A stretch of 64,000 bases of DNA, taken from assembly GCA_016521575.1 (NCBI GenBank), contig JAEKDP010000001.1, positions 663,894 to 727,893 on the forward strand, given 5' to 3'. Positions 32,931 through 42,700 of the stretch are shown piece by piece; position 1 is the first letter of the stretch, and the number at the start of each line of letters is the position of its first letter. This DNA is from Rhodobacteraceae bacterium F11138 (lineage in GTDB: Bacteria > Pseudomonadota > Alphaproteobacteria > Rhodobacterales > Rhodobacteraceae). A model generated the notes under the pieces. The model made no database searches. It was not told the DNA's origin and saw only the letters and a program-made list of their open reading frames with translations. A program made the translations under genes and the position numbers.

Positions 32931-33874
32931 GTGCGGGTCCTCAGGCGTGGATCGACCAGCGCATAGGCAAGATCGACAAGGAAGTTCACCAGAATCACGG
33001 AAAACACCAACAGCATCACGACGCTTTCCACCACGATCAGATCGCGCGAACTGATCGATTGAAACACCAGCCGGCCCAGACCTGGCAGATAAAAGACCTG
33101 TTCGATGATGATCGAACCGGCCAGCAGAAATGAAAATTGCAACCCGATGATCGTCAGCACCGGGATCAGCGCGTTGCGAACCCCGTGCCGCCACAGGGCC
33201 TGCCGTCGGCTAAGGCCCTTGGCACGGGCGGTGCGCATGAAGTCCTCTCCCAGTATGTCCAGCAGGGATGACCGCATGACACGCGCCAGGATCGCGGCTT
33301 GTGGCAGGGCCAGCGAGACCGCGGGCAGCGTCAGCGACCGCATCCCGGCCCAGAATCCGGCTTCCCAGCCGACGAACCCCCCGGCGCTGAACCAGCGCAG
33401 ATTGATGGCGAAAATCAGAACCAGCATCATGGCGAACCAGAAATTCGGCACCGCAACGCCCAGCTGGGTCGCCCCCATCACCGCCACGTCACCGGGCTGA
33501 CCGCGGCGCGATGCGGCGTAGATGCCGGCGGGAAAGGCGATGAGAGTGGACAGCGCCAGCGCAAACAGCGCCAGCGGCAACGAAACCCAAAGCCGATCCG
33601 CGATCATTTCGGCGACCGGCGTGCGATAGGTATAGGACGTGCCGAAATCGCCACGAAACATGCCGCCGATCCAGTCCAGATAGCGTTGCCACTTTGGCAC
33701 ATCCAGCCCCAGTTCGGTCCGCAGCGCGGCCACGGTTTCGGGTTGGGCATTGATGCCCAGCATGAAGCTGGCCGGGTCTCCCGGGGCGATTTCGATCACC
33801 ACGAAAATGACCACCGACGCAACGGCCAGGCTGATCAGAAGTGACATCAGGCGTTTGAGAGAATAGCGCAGCAT
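32927..33874 (-). CDS. ABC transporter permease (DppB-like)
   Basis: A 315-residue permease of the DppB/OppB class. The N-terminus is MLRYSLKRLMSLLISLAVAS, the family middle WQRYLDWIGGMFRGDFGTSY is present, and the EAA loop lies in RVMRSSLLDILGEDFMRTAR. The helices number about six. It lies between the cupin gene (70-bp gap) and DppC-like gene (4-bp overlap). Confidence 0.92.
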   Translation of the reverse strand: MLRYSLKRLMSLLISLAVASVVIFVVIEIAPGDPASFMLGINAQPETVAALRTELGLDVPKWQRYLDWIGGMFRGDFGTSYTYRTPVAEMIADRLWVSLPLALFALALSTLIAFPAGIYAASRRGQPGDVAVMGATQLGVAVPNFWFAMMLVLIFAINLRWFSAGGFVGWEAGFWAGMRSLTLPAVSLALPQAAILARVMRSSLLDILGEDFMRTARAKGLSRRQALWRHGVRNALIPVLTIIGLQFSFLLAGSIIIEQVFYLPGLGRLVFQSISSRDLIVVESVVMLLVFSVILVNFLVDLAYALVDPRLRTRT

Positions 33875-33943
33875 ACGGTCATGTCAGATGTTAAGGAAAG
33901 GGGAGGTCCGAAGCCAGGATCCGGATGCGGAAAGGGGCGCGTT

Positions 33944-34354
33944 CTATGGGTCGGCGGGCGCGCGCGTATAGTCCCGGTCGCTGACATGCTCCAGCCAGTC
34001 GGCCACGCGCCCGTCCTGCATTTCCTGCATCGCCAGATGGGTCATCCCGGTTGTCGGACATGCCCCGTGCCAGTGTTCCTCGCCCGGTGGAATCCACACG
34101 GTATCGCCGGCCCGGATGGTGCGAGGCGCGGCATCGCGCAACCCCACCAGGCCAACGCCGGACAGAACATGCAGGGTCTGGCCCAGCGGGTGGGTGTGCC
34201 AGGCGGTGCGCGCGCCCGGCTCGAACGCGACGCGCAGGGCGGATATCCGCGCCGGATCGGGGGCCTGGATGACCGGATCCTGCCAAACCGTGCCTGTGAA
34301 CCAGTCGGCACTCGCCTGTTTCGTGGGGCGGCTGCCCGCGATCATGATGTCCAT
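33944..34354 (-). CDS. cupin-domain protein
   Basis: A 136-residue single-cupin protein. Metal-binding motif 1 lies in PGARTAWHTHPLGQTLHVLSG (H-x-H, then more distal) and motif 2 in DTVWIPPGEEHWHGACP. This double-H layout matches the small cupins related to hydroxynitrile lyases and carboxymuconolactone-decarboxylase-linked cupins. The substrate is unknown. It lies between the solute-binding protein and permease genes, so a role in handling the transported compound is likely. Confidence 0.82.
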   Translation of the reverse strand: MDIMIAGSRPTKQASADWFTGTVWQDPVIQAPDPARISALRVAFEPGARTAWHTHPLGQTLHVLSGVGLVGLRDAAPRTIRAGDTVWIPPGEEHWHGACPTTGMTHLAMQEMQDGRVADWLEHVSDRDYTRAPADP

Positions 34355-34417
34355 CGTATCCTCGCTGTGTCTCTGCCCGTGGGGGCAAGCCCCTTGTCGC
34401 GGGGCCTGCCGATTGGT

Positions 34418-35899
34418 TCAGTTCGCCCAGCTGACACCGGTCAGGTCGGTGGCCTGCGTCGGCGCATTGACCCAAAGCCCCTGAATGCCTGCCTTGGCGA
34501 TTGTCGGGAAGGCCAGTTCGAACAGATATGCGTTCACATAGTCTTCGGCGATGATGGTCTGTGCCTGACCCAGAAGCCTGGTGCGTTCGTCTGGATCGGT
34601 GGTGCCGTTCAAGGTTGCCATCAGGTCCTGGAACGCCGGATTGTCATACTGGAAATAATATTCGGGCCGGGCATAGATGCCGATATCCATCGGTTCCGTA
34701 TGGCTGACAATGGTCAGGCCGAAGGTCTTGCCGCGAAACACGGTTTCCAGCCATTGCGCCCATTCCACATTGATGATTTCGGCCTTGATGCCGATTGCCG
34801 CCAATTGGGACGCAATGATTTCGCCACCGCGCCGGGCATAGGACGGCGGCGGCAGATGCAGCGTGGTTTCGAACCCATCGGCAAATCCGGCTTCGGCCAG
34901 CAGTGCCCTGGATTTCTCGGGGTCGAACCCGGACAGTCCGGTCAAGTCCAGATAGGCCGGATTGTGAGGCGCGAAATGCGTGCCGATGGGGGTCCCCAAC
35001 CCGAACATGGCCCCGTCGATGATGGCCCGACGGTCGATGGCATGCGCCACCGCCTCGCGGACGCGGATATCGTCGAATGGCGGCTGTTTGTTGTTCATGG
35101 CGAGAATGGTTTCGCCTTCGGTGCTGCCGATCAGGACCTGAAATCGGGGATCCGCTTCAAACTGCGGCAGATTCTCCGGAGCCGGAAAACCGGCGAAAAC
35201 ATCGACATCCTCGGCCATCACGGCGGCAAAGGCGGCTGTCGGATCCGAGATGAATTTGAACGTCGCCCGGTCCAGCGCCGCCGGGCTGCCCCAATAGTCG
35301 GGATTTCTTTCGATCTCGACCTTGTCGCCCTGTACCCAGTTGCTGAACTTGAAGGCGCCGGTGCCGATGGGGTTGGTCTTGATGGTTTCGATGCTTTCGG
35401 GGGCAACGATCACCGCGTCGCCCCAGGCCAGGTTGAACAGAAACAGCCCATTGGGTTTGTCAAGCGTCACCTTGACGGTCGTGGGGTCGACGACTTCTAC
35501 ATCTGCAATGGCTTCAAACAGGGCCTTTTGTGCATTCACGCTGTCTTCGGCGCGGGCGCGGTCCAGGCTGAACTTGACGTCCTCGGCATCCATCGTTGTC
35601 CCGTCATGGAACACGACACCGTCGCGCAGCTTGAACGTGTAAACCAGACCGTCATCCGAGATTTCCCAGCTTTCTGCCAGGCCCGGCACAACCGAGCCGT
35701 CGCCCATGAAGCGTGTCAGGCCTTCGAAAATATTGGTATAAACAACCGAGTCGATGGCCCCGGCCGCGGCGCTGGTCGGATCCAGATGCGGCGGTTCCAG
35801 TTGCAGTGCCACGGTTATGTCGCTCTGGGCCTGTGCCGATCCCAGTCCGGCGGCAAAGGCAACTGCGCTGGCCATGGCCAGATTGGAAAGAAGTTTCAT
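34418..35899 (-). CDS. ABC transporter substrate-binding protein (family 5)
   Basis: A 493-residue periplasmic SBP_bac_5 protein. The signal peptide is KLLSNLAMASAVAFAAGLGSAQA. Family marks are ALQLEPPHLDPTSAAAGAID, the SWEISDDGLVYTFKLRDGVVF lid region, NPIGTGAFKF and the DDIRVREAVAHAIDRRAI segment. The start at 35899 follows GGGAGAA. It is the first gene of the binding-protein, cupin, permease, ATPase operon. Which ligand it takes (peptide, or a small amine compound related to the nearby creatinase) cannot be told. Confidence 0.92.
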   Translation of the reverse strand: MKLLSNLAMASAVAFAAGLGSAQAQSDITVALQLEPPHLDPTSAAAGAIDSVVYTNIFEGLTRFMGDGSVVPGLAESWEISDDGLVYTFKLRDGVVFHDGTTMDAEDVKFSLDRARAEDSVNAQKALFEAIADVEVVDPTTVKVTLDKPNGLFLFNLAWGDAVIVAPESIETIKTNPIGTGAFKFSNWVQGDKVEIERNPDYWGSPAALDRATFKFISDPTAAFAAVMAEDVDVFAGFPAPENLPQFEADPRFQVLIGSTEGETILAMNNKQPPFDDIRVREAVAHAIDRRAIIDGAMFGLGTPIGTHFAPHNPAYLDLTGLSGFDPEKSRALLAEAGFADGFETTLHLPPPSYARRGGEIIASQLAAIGIKAEIINVEWAQWLETVFRGKTFGLTIVSHTEPMDIGIYARPEYYFQYDNPAFQDLMATLNGTTDPDERTRLLGQAQTIIAEDYVNAYLFELAFPTIAKAGIQGLWVNAPTQATDLTGVSWAN

Positions 35900-36076
35900 G
35901 CATGTTCTCCCTGTGGGTCCGTTGTGCCGACGCCCGGCACGTTTGCGGCGCAGTTTTGTTCGAGATGACGGCCGATACAAGGGGTCAATCGTCGGGACCT
36001 GTCGGTTCCGGGCTGGAATGCCTTGATGTTGCCGGTTTAAACAGGACAATATCGCGACAACAGAGAGGGGCAAGGC

Positions 36077-37555
36077 GTGGCATATGTTCTGGCGATAGAT
36101 CAGGGAACGACATCGACGCGGGCCATCCTGTTTGATGAGGCGATGCAAAAGGTCGGGGTGGCGCAGCAGGAATTCGCCCAGCATTTCCCACAAGCCGGCT
36201 GGGTGGAACATGATCCCGAAGATCTGTGGCAGACCACGTTGGACGTCTGTCGCGAGGTCCTGGCCCGGGCGGGGATCACGGCGGGCGATCTGGCCGGGAT
36301 CGGCATCACCAACCAGCGCGAGACCACGGTGGTCTGGGACCGCACCACGGGCAAGGCGGTGCACAATGCCATTGTCTGGCAGGACCGGCGCACCGCCGAG
36401 ACCTGTGCGCGCCTGAAAGCCGAAGGCTTTGAGCCGACAGTCAGCGCCAAGACCGGGTTGTTGCTGGATCCCTATTTTTCCGGCACCAAACTGCAATGGA
36501 TACTGGATACGGTCGACGGGGCACGCGCGGCGGCAATGCGCGGAGATCTGCTGTTTGGCACCGTGGATACGTTCCTGATCTGGCGGCTGAGCGGCGGAAA
36601 GGTCCATGCCACCGACGCAACCAATGCGGCGCGGACCCTGCTGTTTGACATACACAAAGGCGCCTGGAGCACCGAGATCTGCGCCCTGCTGGATATTCCA
36701 ATGGCCATGTTGCCTGACGTGCGCGATTGCGCGGCGGATTTCGGCAGCACCGATCTGCTGGGGGGCAATGTCCCGATTCTGGGGGTCGCCGGGGACCAGC
36801 AGGCGGCAACGATCGGGCAGGCCTGTTTCGGGCCGGGAATGATGAAATCGACCTATGGAACCGGCTGTTTCGCGCTGCTCAATACCGGGGCCACCCCGGT
36901 TGAGTCCAGAAACCGGATGCTGACGACCATTGCCTATCAGCTGGACGGGCGGCGCAGCTATGCTCTGGAGGGGTCGATTTTCATTGCCGGTGCGGTCGTT
37001 CAGTGGTTGCGTGACGGTCTGGGGATTCTGGAGCGCGCCGATCAGGCCGGAAGCCTGGCCCGAACGGCTGATCCGGCGCAGGACCTGATTGTCGTTCCGG
37101 CTTTTACCGGGCTGGGCGCGCCCTATTGGGACCCGGATTGCCGTGGCGCGGTGTTTGGATTGACGCGCAACTCGGGACCGGCTGAATTTGCCCGCGCTGC
37201 GCTGGAAAGTGTCGCGTTTCAGACCCGTGATCTGTACCAGGCGATGCGGGATGATTGGCAGGCCGACGCCCAGACCGTGTTGCGGGTGGATGGCGGAATG
37301 AGCGCCAGCAACTGGACCATGCAGAGCCTGGCCGATCTGTTGGGCGCACCGGTGGACCGCCCGGTGATGCAGGAAACGACGGCGCTGGGCGTGGCCTGGC
37401 TGGCGGGGATGCAAGCAGGGGTGTACCCGGACCAAGATGGCTTTGCCGATATCTGGGCGCTGGACCGCCGGTTCGAACCACGGATGGACACAGAAGAACG
37501 CAGCGCACGCTATGACCGCTGGATGCGGGCCGTCGCCGCCGCACGCAGCATATGA
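36077..37555 (+). CDS. glpK: glycerol kinase
   Basis: A 492-residue FGGY kinase that phosphorylates glycerol to sn-glycerol 3-phosphate. It starts at GTG 36077 ([20 protein letters not shown]), has the substrate loop [32 protein letters not shown], the [15 protein letters not shown] loop and the [20 protein letters not shown] region, and the ATP-binding [21 protein letters not shown]. The length is normal. It is divergent from the transporter operon; its partner enzyme GlpD lies 17 kb away at 54446. Confidence 0.96.
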   Translation: MAYVLAIDQGTTSTRAILFDEAMQKVGVAQQEFAQHFPQAGWVEHDPEDLWQTTLDVCREVLARAGITAGDLAGIGITNQRETTVVWDRTTGKAVHNAIVWQDRRTAETCARLKAEGFEPTVSAKTGLLLDPYFSGTKLQWILDTVDGARAAAMRGDLLFGTVDTFLIWRLSGGKVHATDATNAARTLLFDIHKGAWSTEICALLDIPMAMLPDVRDCAADFGSTDLLGGNVPILGVAGDQQAATIGQACFGPGMMKSTYGTGCFALLNTGATPVESRNRMLTTIAYQLDGRRSYALEGSIFIAGAVVQWLRDGLGILERADQAGSLARTADPAQDLIVVPAFTGLGAPYWDPDCRGAVFGLTRNSGPAEFARAALESVAFQTRDLYQAMRDDWQADAQTVLRVDGGMSASNWTMQSLADLLGAPVDRPVMQETTALGVAWLAGMQAGVYPDQDGFADIWALDRRFEPRMDTEERSARYDRWMRAVAAARSI

Positions 37556-37624
37556 TTCCGATTGCATTGCGCTCTGATTCCGTCTTGCACGGCGCCCGCG
37601 TCGCGTTTAAACGGTCGAGCGCAT

Positions 37625-37700
37625 GCCTCAATAGCTCAGCTGGTAGAGCAGGTCCTTCGTAAGGACAAGGTCGGGGGTTCGAGTCCCTCTTGAGGCACCA
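37625..37700 (+). tRNA. tRNA-Thr(CGT)
   Basis: A 76-base plus-strand tRNA with encoded CCA. The acceptor stem GCCTCAA/TTGAGGC, the D arm GCTCAGCTGGTAGAGC, the anticodon loop TTCGTAA (anticodon CGT, threonine) and the T arm GGGGGTTCGAGTCCCTC are clear. It lies between glpK and rpsU. Confidence 0.97.
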
Positions 37701-37824
37701 TTTTCCCGTGTTTTCGTGATTGGTCGTCTTTTGCGACTGGCATCGCTTTATGTGCGGAACGTGCTGCAGGAGACAGGATTGCCGGTGCGCCCGCTCATTG
37801 CACCCGTCAACGCGGGTAGTAGGC

Positions 37825-37858
37825 AAAAACAAACCCCCGAAGCAGGGCTGCGGGGGTC
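37825..37858 (-). terminator. rho-independent terminator of rpsU
   Basis: ACCCCCG (37833-37839) pairs with CGGGGGT (37851-37857), and on the minus strand a T-rich run (complement of AAAAACAAA at 37825-37833) follows. It lies about 35 bp after the rpsU stop. Confidence 0.75.
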
Positions 37859-37891
37859 GTCTTTGGTGTTTCGCAAAGCCGGAAGGCGCGC

Positions 37892-38098
37892 TTAAAGCAT
37901 GCCTTCGCGTTGGGCTTTCTTCCGAGCCAGCTTGCGGGCACGCCGAATCGCTTCGGCCTTTTCGCGCGCTTTTTTCTCGGACGGTTTCTCGAAATGCTGC
38001 TTGAGCTTCATTTCGCGGAACACGCCTTCACGCTGCAGCTTTTTCTTCAGGGCACGGAGCGCCTGATCGACATTGTTGTCACGAACACTAACCTGCAT
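37892..38098 (-). CDS. rpsU: 30S ribosomal protein S21
   Basis: A 68-residue, very basic S21 protein: [20 protein letters not shown] then [20 protein letters not shown] and an Arg/Lys-rich tail. It lies in the small subunit platform and helps translation start. It reads divergently from the COQ9-type gene, as is usual in Rhodobacterales, and carries its own terminator. Confidence 0.97.
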   Translation of the reverse strand: MQVSVRDNNVDQALRALKKKLQREGVFREMKLKQHFEKPSEKKAREKAEAIRRARKLARKKAQREGML

Positions 38099-38208
38099 GT
38101 GGTTTTCACCACCTTTCTAAGTTGAGTTGCAAGGATTTGCAGGAAGGTGCCGTATAGCAAAGCAGGTTCGACTTGTCTAGTATTCGGGTGCAGACTGAGG
38201 AGAGCGAC

Positions 38209-38919
38209 ATGACCTTGTCCCAAAAAGAGACACTGGACTGTTTGCTGGACGCGGCATTGATGCACGTCCCGTTTGACGGCTGGTCGGATGTGATGCTGCG
38301 CGCGGCGGCGTCAGATATCGATCTGGATCCGGCTTTGGTTCACTCGGTTGTGCCGCGCGGGGCCGTGGGGCTGGCGCTGGCCTATCATGCGCGCGGTGAC
38401 AGGGCGATGGTGGATCGGTTGCAGTCCGAGGACCTGAGCCACCTGAAGTTCCGCGAAAAGATCGCCGCTGCGGTACGATACCGGCTGGAAGCCGTCGAGG
38501 ACAAGGAATTGGTGCGCCGCGGCGCCACGTTGTTTTCATTGCCTCAACACGCGGCGGACGGCGCGCGGGCGGTCTGGCAAACCTGTGATCTGATCTGGGA
38601 CACGCTGGGGGATACTTCGGAGGATGTAAATTGGTACAGCAAGCGCGCCACCCTGTCGGGGGTCTATTCGGCGACGGTTCTGTATTGGTTGGGTGATACC
38701 AGCCCGGACCACGCGGCCACATGGGCCTTTCTGGATCGGCGGATTGACGATGTGATGCAGATCGAAAAGCTGAAAGCCAACCTGCGCGGAAATCCGGTTC
38801 TGAAGCCGCTTCTGGCGGGGCCGAACTGGGTGATGAGCCATATACGCGCGCCGAAAAAGACCGCGAAGATGGATTTGCCAGGCACGGTTTCACCGCGCGG
38901 CCAGGCCGCAGATCGTTGA
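38209..38919 (+). CDS. COQ9-family protein
   Basis: A 236-residue protein of the COQ9 family, which binds lipids and supports ubiquinone biosynthesis (in eukaryotes by aiding COQ7). The start at 38209 follows GAGGAGA. The N-terminus is TetR-like helical (KETLDCLLDAALMHVPFDGWS), and the core includes KREKIAAAVRYRLE-type and NWYSKRATLSGVYSATVLYW, a conserved family stretch. The C-terminus is MSHIRAPKKTAKMDLPG. It is divergent from rpsU, an arrangement conserved in this bacterial group. Confidence 0.9.
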   Translation: MTLSQKETLDCLLDAALMHVPFDGWSDVMLRAAASDIDLDPALVHSVVPRGAVGLALAYHARGDRAMVDRLQSEDLSHLKFREKIAAAVRYRLEAVEDKELVRRGATLFSLPQHAADGARAVWQTCDLIWDTLGDTSEDVNWYSKRATLSGVYSATVLYWLGDTSPDHAATWAFLDRRIDDVMQIEKLKANLRGNPVLKPLLAGPNWVMSHIRAPKKTAKMDLPGTVSPRGQAADR

Positions 38920-38989
38920 CGCAACCGACCTGGGGTCAACGGCAAAGCCCTGCAAACGGTTCCATGCAGCCTTGTGGATATTCACGTCA

Positions 38990-39020
38990 AAGGCCGCCCA
39001 CAGTGGGGCGGCCTTCTTCT
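38990..39020 (+). terminator. bidirectional terminator between coq9 and the VPLPA gene
   Basis: AAGGCCGCCC (38990-38999) pairs with GGGCGGCCTT (39006-39015), followed by TTCTTCT on the plus strand and a T-run on the minus strand. It separates the convergent coq9 and VPLPA genes. Confidence 0.7.
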
Positions 39021-39046
39021 CAGGTTCCATCGCGTAATAGCGGGTA

Positions 39047-39742
39047 TCAGGCAGCCTTGCGGCGGCGGGCGGCGAACAGGCCGCCCAGAGCAGTCACCAG
39101 CATCAGGCCGGCGGCCGGCAGCGGCACGGGGGCCAATTCCGCGGTCACCAGGTTCTGGCTGCGCGTGTTGTTGTTGTTGAAGCCCTGGCCTTCCAGATAG
39201 GTCAGATCCCAGACATTGGGTCCGGTATAGCCCTGAGCAATTTCGAGAAACTCGTTGGCTGCGGTCTTAACGCCACCGGCATTGCTTTGTGTGAAGTCCC
39301 CGTCGTTCACGGTCCAGTCGTCGTCATAGACGGCATTCCACAATGCGACCTGGAAACCGGCGGATTTATCGGCGCTGGTCAAGGCGGTGTCAAAACCGGA
39401 ATCGAACAGTTTCTGGATCCGGTTCATGCCGCCGTTTGCGACCAGATCGACGCTGTTGCTGAACGGGGTCGCGGTGGCTGTATATTCGTAGGTCACGCCG
39501 GTGTAGACCTGACCGATCAGATCAAGGCAGAACGCCACCAGGCTGTTGCTGGTGCCGGTTTCCGACATGTTGAAGCCGCCGGCATTGTGGCTGCCGGACG
39601 CGGCAACCGGGTCCGCGACCGCGACGGTGGCGGTTCTGCTGCCTGCGGCCCAGCCATCAAATTTCAAGGAAAGCGCCGAAGCGCCATTCGCGGCCAAAAG
39701 CGTCGTAAAGGCAGTCGCTGCGGCGAGTTGAGTCAGTTTCAT
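39047..39742 (-). CDS. VPLPA-CTERM exported protein
   Basis: A 231-residue protein with a signal peptide (LAAATAFTTLLAANGASA) and C-terminal sorting signal VPLPAAGLMLVTALGGLFA then RRRKAA. The start at 39742 is used because the upstream ten codons look spurious. The body holds FDGWAAGSRTATV and WNAVYDDDWTVNDGDFTQSN, a segment found in exported PEP-CTERM proteins of unknown role. It is the second VPLPA-CTERM protein in the window (the other is at 14786). A 15-bp palindrome (39871-39885) stands 130 bp upstream. Confidence 0.85.
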   Translation of the reverse strand: MKLTQLAAATAFTTLLAANGASALSLKFDGWAAGSRTATVAVADPVAASGSHNAGGFNMSETGTSNSLVAFCLDLIGQVYTGVTYEYTATATPFSNSVDLVANGGMNRIQKLFDSGFDTALTSADKSAGFQVALWNAVYDDDWTVNDGDFTQSNAGGVKTAANEFLEIAQGYTGPNVWDLTYLEGQGFNNNNTRSQNLVTAELAPVPLPAAGLMLVTALGGLFAARRRKAA

Positions 39743-39870
39743 AAAACATCCAATCTTTAAGTTACCTGTCACGCATTGGGTAAAATTTGCGCAATCTGGA
39801 AGGCTGGATAGGCGAAAAGGCGCCGGCCTGTCAATATTGCGAGCGGGCGATGTCGAGTGACGCTGGGTCA

Positions 39871-39885
39871 GATATGGCCCATATC
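39871..39885. promoter_or_regulatory. 15-bp palindrome upstream of the VPLPA gene
   Basis: GATATGG-C-CCATATC is a perfect palindrome with a one-base centre, 129 bp before the VPLPA-CTERM start at 39742. It may be an operator. No regulator can be named. Confidence 0.35.
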
Positions 39886-40074
39886 GCGCGATTTGAGCCG
39901 ATTTTGAGGGAAATCGGCGATTTTTCCCCGTTCTGGCAGGGGATTCAGCATCTTTTCCGGCAGCAGACGCCTGTGAATGAATGGAATGGTTGCTGTCGAT
40001 TTCTGTCTTGGGGATTGGCGTGGTTTCCCGTCCGGGAACAGTGTGCCGGGATTCTACACATTGTTATCACCAAT

Positions 40075-40105
40075 ACAACAAGACCCGCCGGAGGACCGGC
40101 GGGTC
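40075..40105 (-). terminator. rho-independent terminator of rpmI-rplT
   Basis: GACCCGCCGG (40082-40091) pairs with CCGGCGGGTC (40096-40105), and on the minus strand a T-rich TTGTTGTATT follows. It lies 27 bp beyond the rplT stop. Confidence 0.75.
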
Positions 40106-40131
40106 GAAATCATAGCGATTCGGTTTTGGTG

Positions 40132-40497
40132 TCAGGCGCTCAGAGCGGCCTGTGCCTTGGCGACGATGGCACCAAACGCCTCGGGCTCCTGTACGGCCAG
40201 ATCGGCCAGAACCTTGCGGTCCACTTCGATGCCGGCCAGCGTCAGGCCGTTGATGAAGCGGCTGTAGGTCAGGGCTTCGTCATGGCTGCGAACGGCGGCG
40301 TTGATACGCTGGATCCACAAGGCGCGGAAATTGCGCTTGCGCTGTTTGCGGTCGCGGGTCGCATATTGGTTCGCCTTGTCAACGGCCTGGGTCGCAACCT
40401 TGAAGGTGTTCTTGCGACGTCCGTAATAGCCTTTGGCGGCCTTGATGATTTTCTTGTGACGGGCGTGGGTAACCACACCGCTTTTTACACGTGACAT
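40132..40497 (-). CDS. rplT: 50S ribosomal protein L20
   Basis: A 121-residue L20: [20 protein letters not shown], basic N-terminal tail, then [20 protein letters not shown]-type and [20 protein letters not shown]. It is an early 23S rRNA-binding assembly protein. The gene lies 16 bp after rpmI, the usual pair; infC is not adjacent. Confidence 0.97.
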   Translation of the reverse strand: MSRVKSGVVTHARHKKIIKAAKGYYGRRKNTFKVATQAVDKANQYATRDRKQRKRNFRALWIQRINAAVRSHDEALTYSRFINGLTLAGIEVDRKVLADLAVQEPEAFGAIVAKAQAALSA

Positions 40498-40513
40498 ATG
40501 CTAGGCCTCCTGA

Positions 40514-40714
40514 TCAGCGGTCGTAGGGCATGAAGCCCTTGACGATTTTCGCGTCGGGGGCAGAAAGTGTGGTGGTTCCGCGCGCGTCGCGGATGAACTT
40601 GCGAGTCCGCTTGATCATGCCGTGCCGTTTGCCGGCCTGGCCAGCCAGGACCTTGCCTGTGGCGGTCACCTTGAAGCGCTTCTTGGCGCTTGATTTGGTC
40701 TTCATCTTGGGCAT
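40514..40714 (-). CDS. rpmI: 50S ribosomal protein L35
   Basis: A 66-residue L35: [20 protein letters not shown], then [20 protein letters not shown] and VKGFMPYDR at the end. The start at 40714 is the family start; an upstream frame is spurious. It is co-transcribed with rplT. Confidence 0.96.
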   Translation of the reverse strand: MPKMKTKSSAKKRFKVTATGKVLAGQAGKRHGMIKRTRKFIRDARGTTTLSAPDAKIVKGFMPYDR

Positions 40715-40884
40715 TTCCGTCTCCTTGTCTTTGGGTCGGTATATAACGCGACTCGGCATGCCACACGGGCCGGTCGCGCGATCAGAAACGCCCCTTACGC
40801 AAATCCTGTCTGACTGGCAAGAGCCGGGGGGCGAAAATCGTGGCGCAGGGCAAGAATTCGAGACAGCAGCAGGTTCCGGACCCG

Positions 40885-41109
40885 TCAGGACACGAAACCC
40901 GCAATCACACCGATCACGATATCCGGAATCTGGGCGATGCGATAGCCGCCGGGTTTGGTGCTGACCGCAATCAGGATCAACACACCCGCGATCAGGATCG
41001 TGACGGCGGGTGCGCGCGGTGTGCGTCCGTCGCTGGTTGCCGACAGCACTGCGGGGATCGAGAACATCGCCACGATCACACCCAACGTCAAAGCCAAATC
41101 CGGTTCCAT
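40885..41109 (-). CDS. small conserved membrane protein
   Basis: A 74-residue protein with two hydrophobic helices ([20 protein letters not shown] and [19 protein letters not shown]) and a third weaker one at the end ([11 protein letters not shown]). It is found beside pyk in Rhodobacterales; function unknown. It starts 30 bp downstream of the pyk stop. Confidence 0.7.
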   Translation of the reverse strand: MEPDLALTLGVIVAMFSIPAVLSATSDGRTPRAPAVTILIAGVLILIAVSTKPGGYRIAQIPDIVIGVIAGFVS

Positions 41110-41139
41110 ACTGACCGCCCTGTTTTTGCTTTTCGGGCG

Positions 41140-42585
41140 CTATTCTGGATCAGTTCGGTAAATCAATCGTTCATCGCAGGGCGCAACCCGCAGGATGTTG
41201 GTGGTTCCGGGCACGTTGAAGGGGACACCGGCGGTGATCACGATCTGGTCGGATTCGGTGGCAAAGCCTTCGGCGCGGGCGGCGCGGGCGGCATTGACCA
41301 CCGCGCCCTTGAACCGTTGCAGTTCGACAGTCATGACGCAGGTGCAGCCCCAGCTTAGCGCCAGACGACGTGCAGTTCCGCGCAACGAGGTCATGGCGAT
41401 GATCGGCACGCCGGGGCGTTCGCGGGCTGTCAGCAGGGCGGTGGTGCCGCTTTGGGTAAAGCAGCAGATGGCCTTGATGTCGGCGGTTTCGGCGATTTCG
41501 CGGGCCGCAGCGACGATGCCGTCGGCGACACTGGTGCCTTTCACGTTGCGCGAGGCCGCGATGATCTGGGCGTAGGTGGGGTCGGCCTCGACCTCGATTG
41601 CGACGCGGTCCATGGTCTGCACGGCCTTGACCGGGAACTGGCCTGCCGCGGATTCCGCGCTCAACATGACGGCGTCGGAGCCTTCGTAGATCGCGGTTGC
41701 AACATCGCTGACCTCGGCGCGGGTGGGCATCGGGCTTTCGATCATGCTTTCCAGCATCTGGGTCGCGACGATCACCGGCTTGGCCGCGGCCCGGCATTTG
41801 CGCACCAGGCGTTTCTGGATCGGCGGCACCGCCTGAACCGGCAATTCCACGCCCAGATCGCCGCGCGCGACCATGATCCCATCGCTGACCGCAAGGATTG
41901 CGTCGAACCGGTCCACCGCGTTGGGTTTTTCGATCTTGCACATGATGGCGGCGCGGCCCTTGACCAGATCGCGGGCCTCGGTCACGTCTTCGGCCCGCTG
42001 CACGAAACTGAGAGCAAGCCAGTCGACGCCCAGGGAACAGGCAAATTCCAGATCGCTGAGATCCTTTTCCGACAACGCCGCCAGCGGCAGTTCCACATCG
42101 GGCACGTTGACGCCCTTGTGGTTGCTGATGGTGCCGCCCGCAATGACCGTGCAATTGGCAAAATCCGGGCCGCAGTCATCGACCTTCAGGCGGATTTTGC
42201 CGTCATTGACCAACAGCGCCACGCCGGGTTGCAGGGCGGCAAAGATTTCGGGATGCGGCAGGCACACCCGAGACGCATCGCCATCCGCCGGATCCAGATC
42301 CATGCGAAAGGCCGCGCCGACCTCCAGGTCCTCGGACTCATTTGCAAAATTGCCGACCCGCAGCTTGGGTCCCTGCAGATCCGCCAGAATTGCGATCGGA
42401 CTGTCCAGGTCTTCTTCGACCTGCCGGATCAGCCCGTGCTTGATGCGGATTTCCTCCTGGGTGCCGTGGCTCATGTTCAGACGGAACACATCGACACCGG
42501 CCTCGTGCAGCGACCGGATCATGTCGTAGCTGTCCGATGCCGGTCCCAAGGTCGCCACGATCTTGACGTTGCGCTGACGTTTCAT
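41140..42585 (-). CDS. pyk: pyruvate kinase
   Basis: A 481-residue pyruvate kinase that makes pyruvate and ATP from phosphoenolpyruvate, a glycolytic exit step. It starts [20 protein letters not shown] and contains [13 protein letters not shown], the [15 protein letters not shown] substrate loop, [39 protein letters not shown] and the metal-site region [23 protein letters not shown]. The C-terminal regulatory domain is present. The length is normal. Confidence 0.97.
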   Translation of the reverse strand: MKRQRNVKIVATLGPASDSYDMIRSLHEAGVDVFRLNMSHGTQEEIRIKHGLIRQVEEDLDSPIAILADLQGPKLRVGNFANESEDLEVGAAFRMDLDPADGDASRVCLPHPEIFAALQPGVALLVNDGKIRLKVDDCGPDFANCTVIAGGTISNHKGVNVPDVELPLAALSEKDLSDLEFACSLGVDWLALSFVQRAEDVTEARDLVKGRAAIMCKIEKPNAVDRFDAILAVSDGIMVARGDLGVELPVQAVPPIQKRLVRKCRAAAKPVIVATQMLESMIESPMPTRAEVSDVATAIYEGSDAVMLSAESAAGQFPVKAVQTMDRVAIEVEADPTYAQIIAASRNVKGTSVADGIVAAAREIAETADIKAICCFTQSGTTALLTARERPGVPIIAMTSLRGTARRLALSWGCTCVMTVELQRFKGAVVNAARAARAEGFATESDQIVITAGVPFNVPGTTNILRVAPCDERLIYRTDPE

Positions 42586-42700
42586 AGGCGGATGCCCCCC
42601 AATCCGAAAATGTTATCGCAAACACGCTGGCTCTGCTTATGGCTCAATTCCCATTCGCAGGCAACTGTCCTAAAGCTGAGTGCAACAAGATGACAGGCCT

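Larger units (their letters stand above)
39743..40131. other. gene-free region between VPLPA gene and rplT
   Basis: About 390 bp without a gene. It holds the promoter of the VPLPA gene, the palindrome GATATGG-C-CCATATC (39871-39885) and the rplT terminator (40082-40105). Nothing else is recognised. Confidence 0.6.

Noticed and set aside
33881-35968. Long antisense open frame across the binding-protein and cupin genes
   Set aside because: Fully opposite to well recognised genes and without a ribosome binding site; a GC-driven shadow.
34418-37567. 1049-codon frame joining the binding protein to a long N-terminal extension
   Set aside because: The extension is antisense to glpK; the true protein starts at 35899 with a signal peptide and GGGAGAA upstream.
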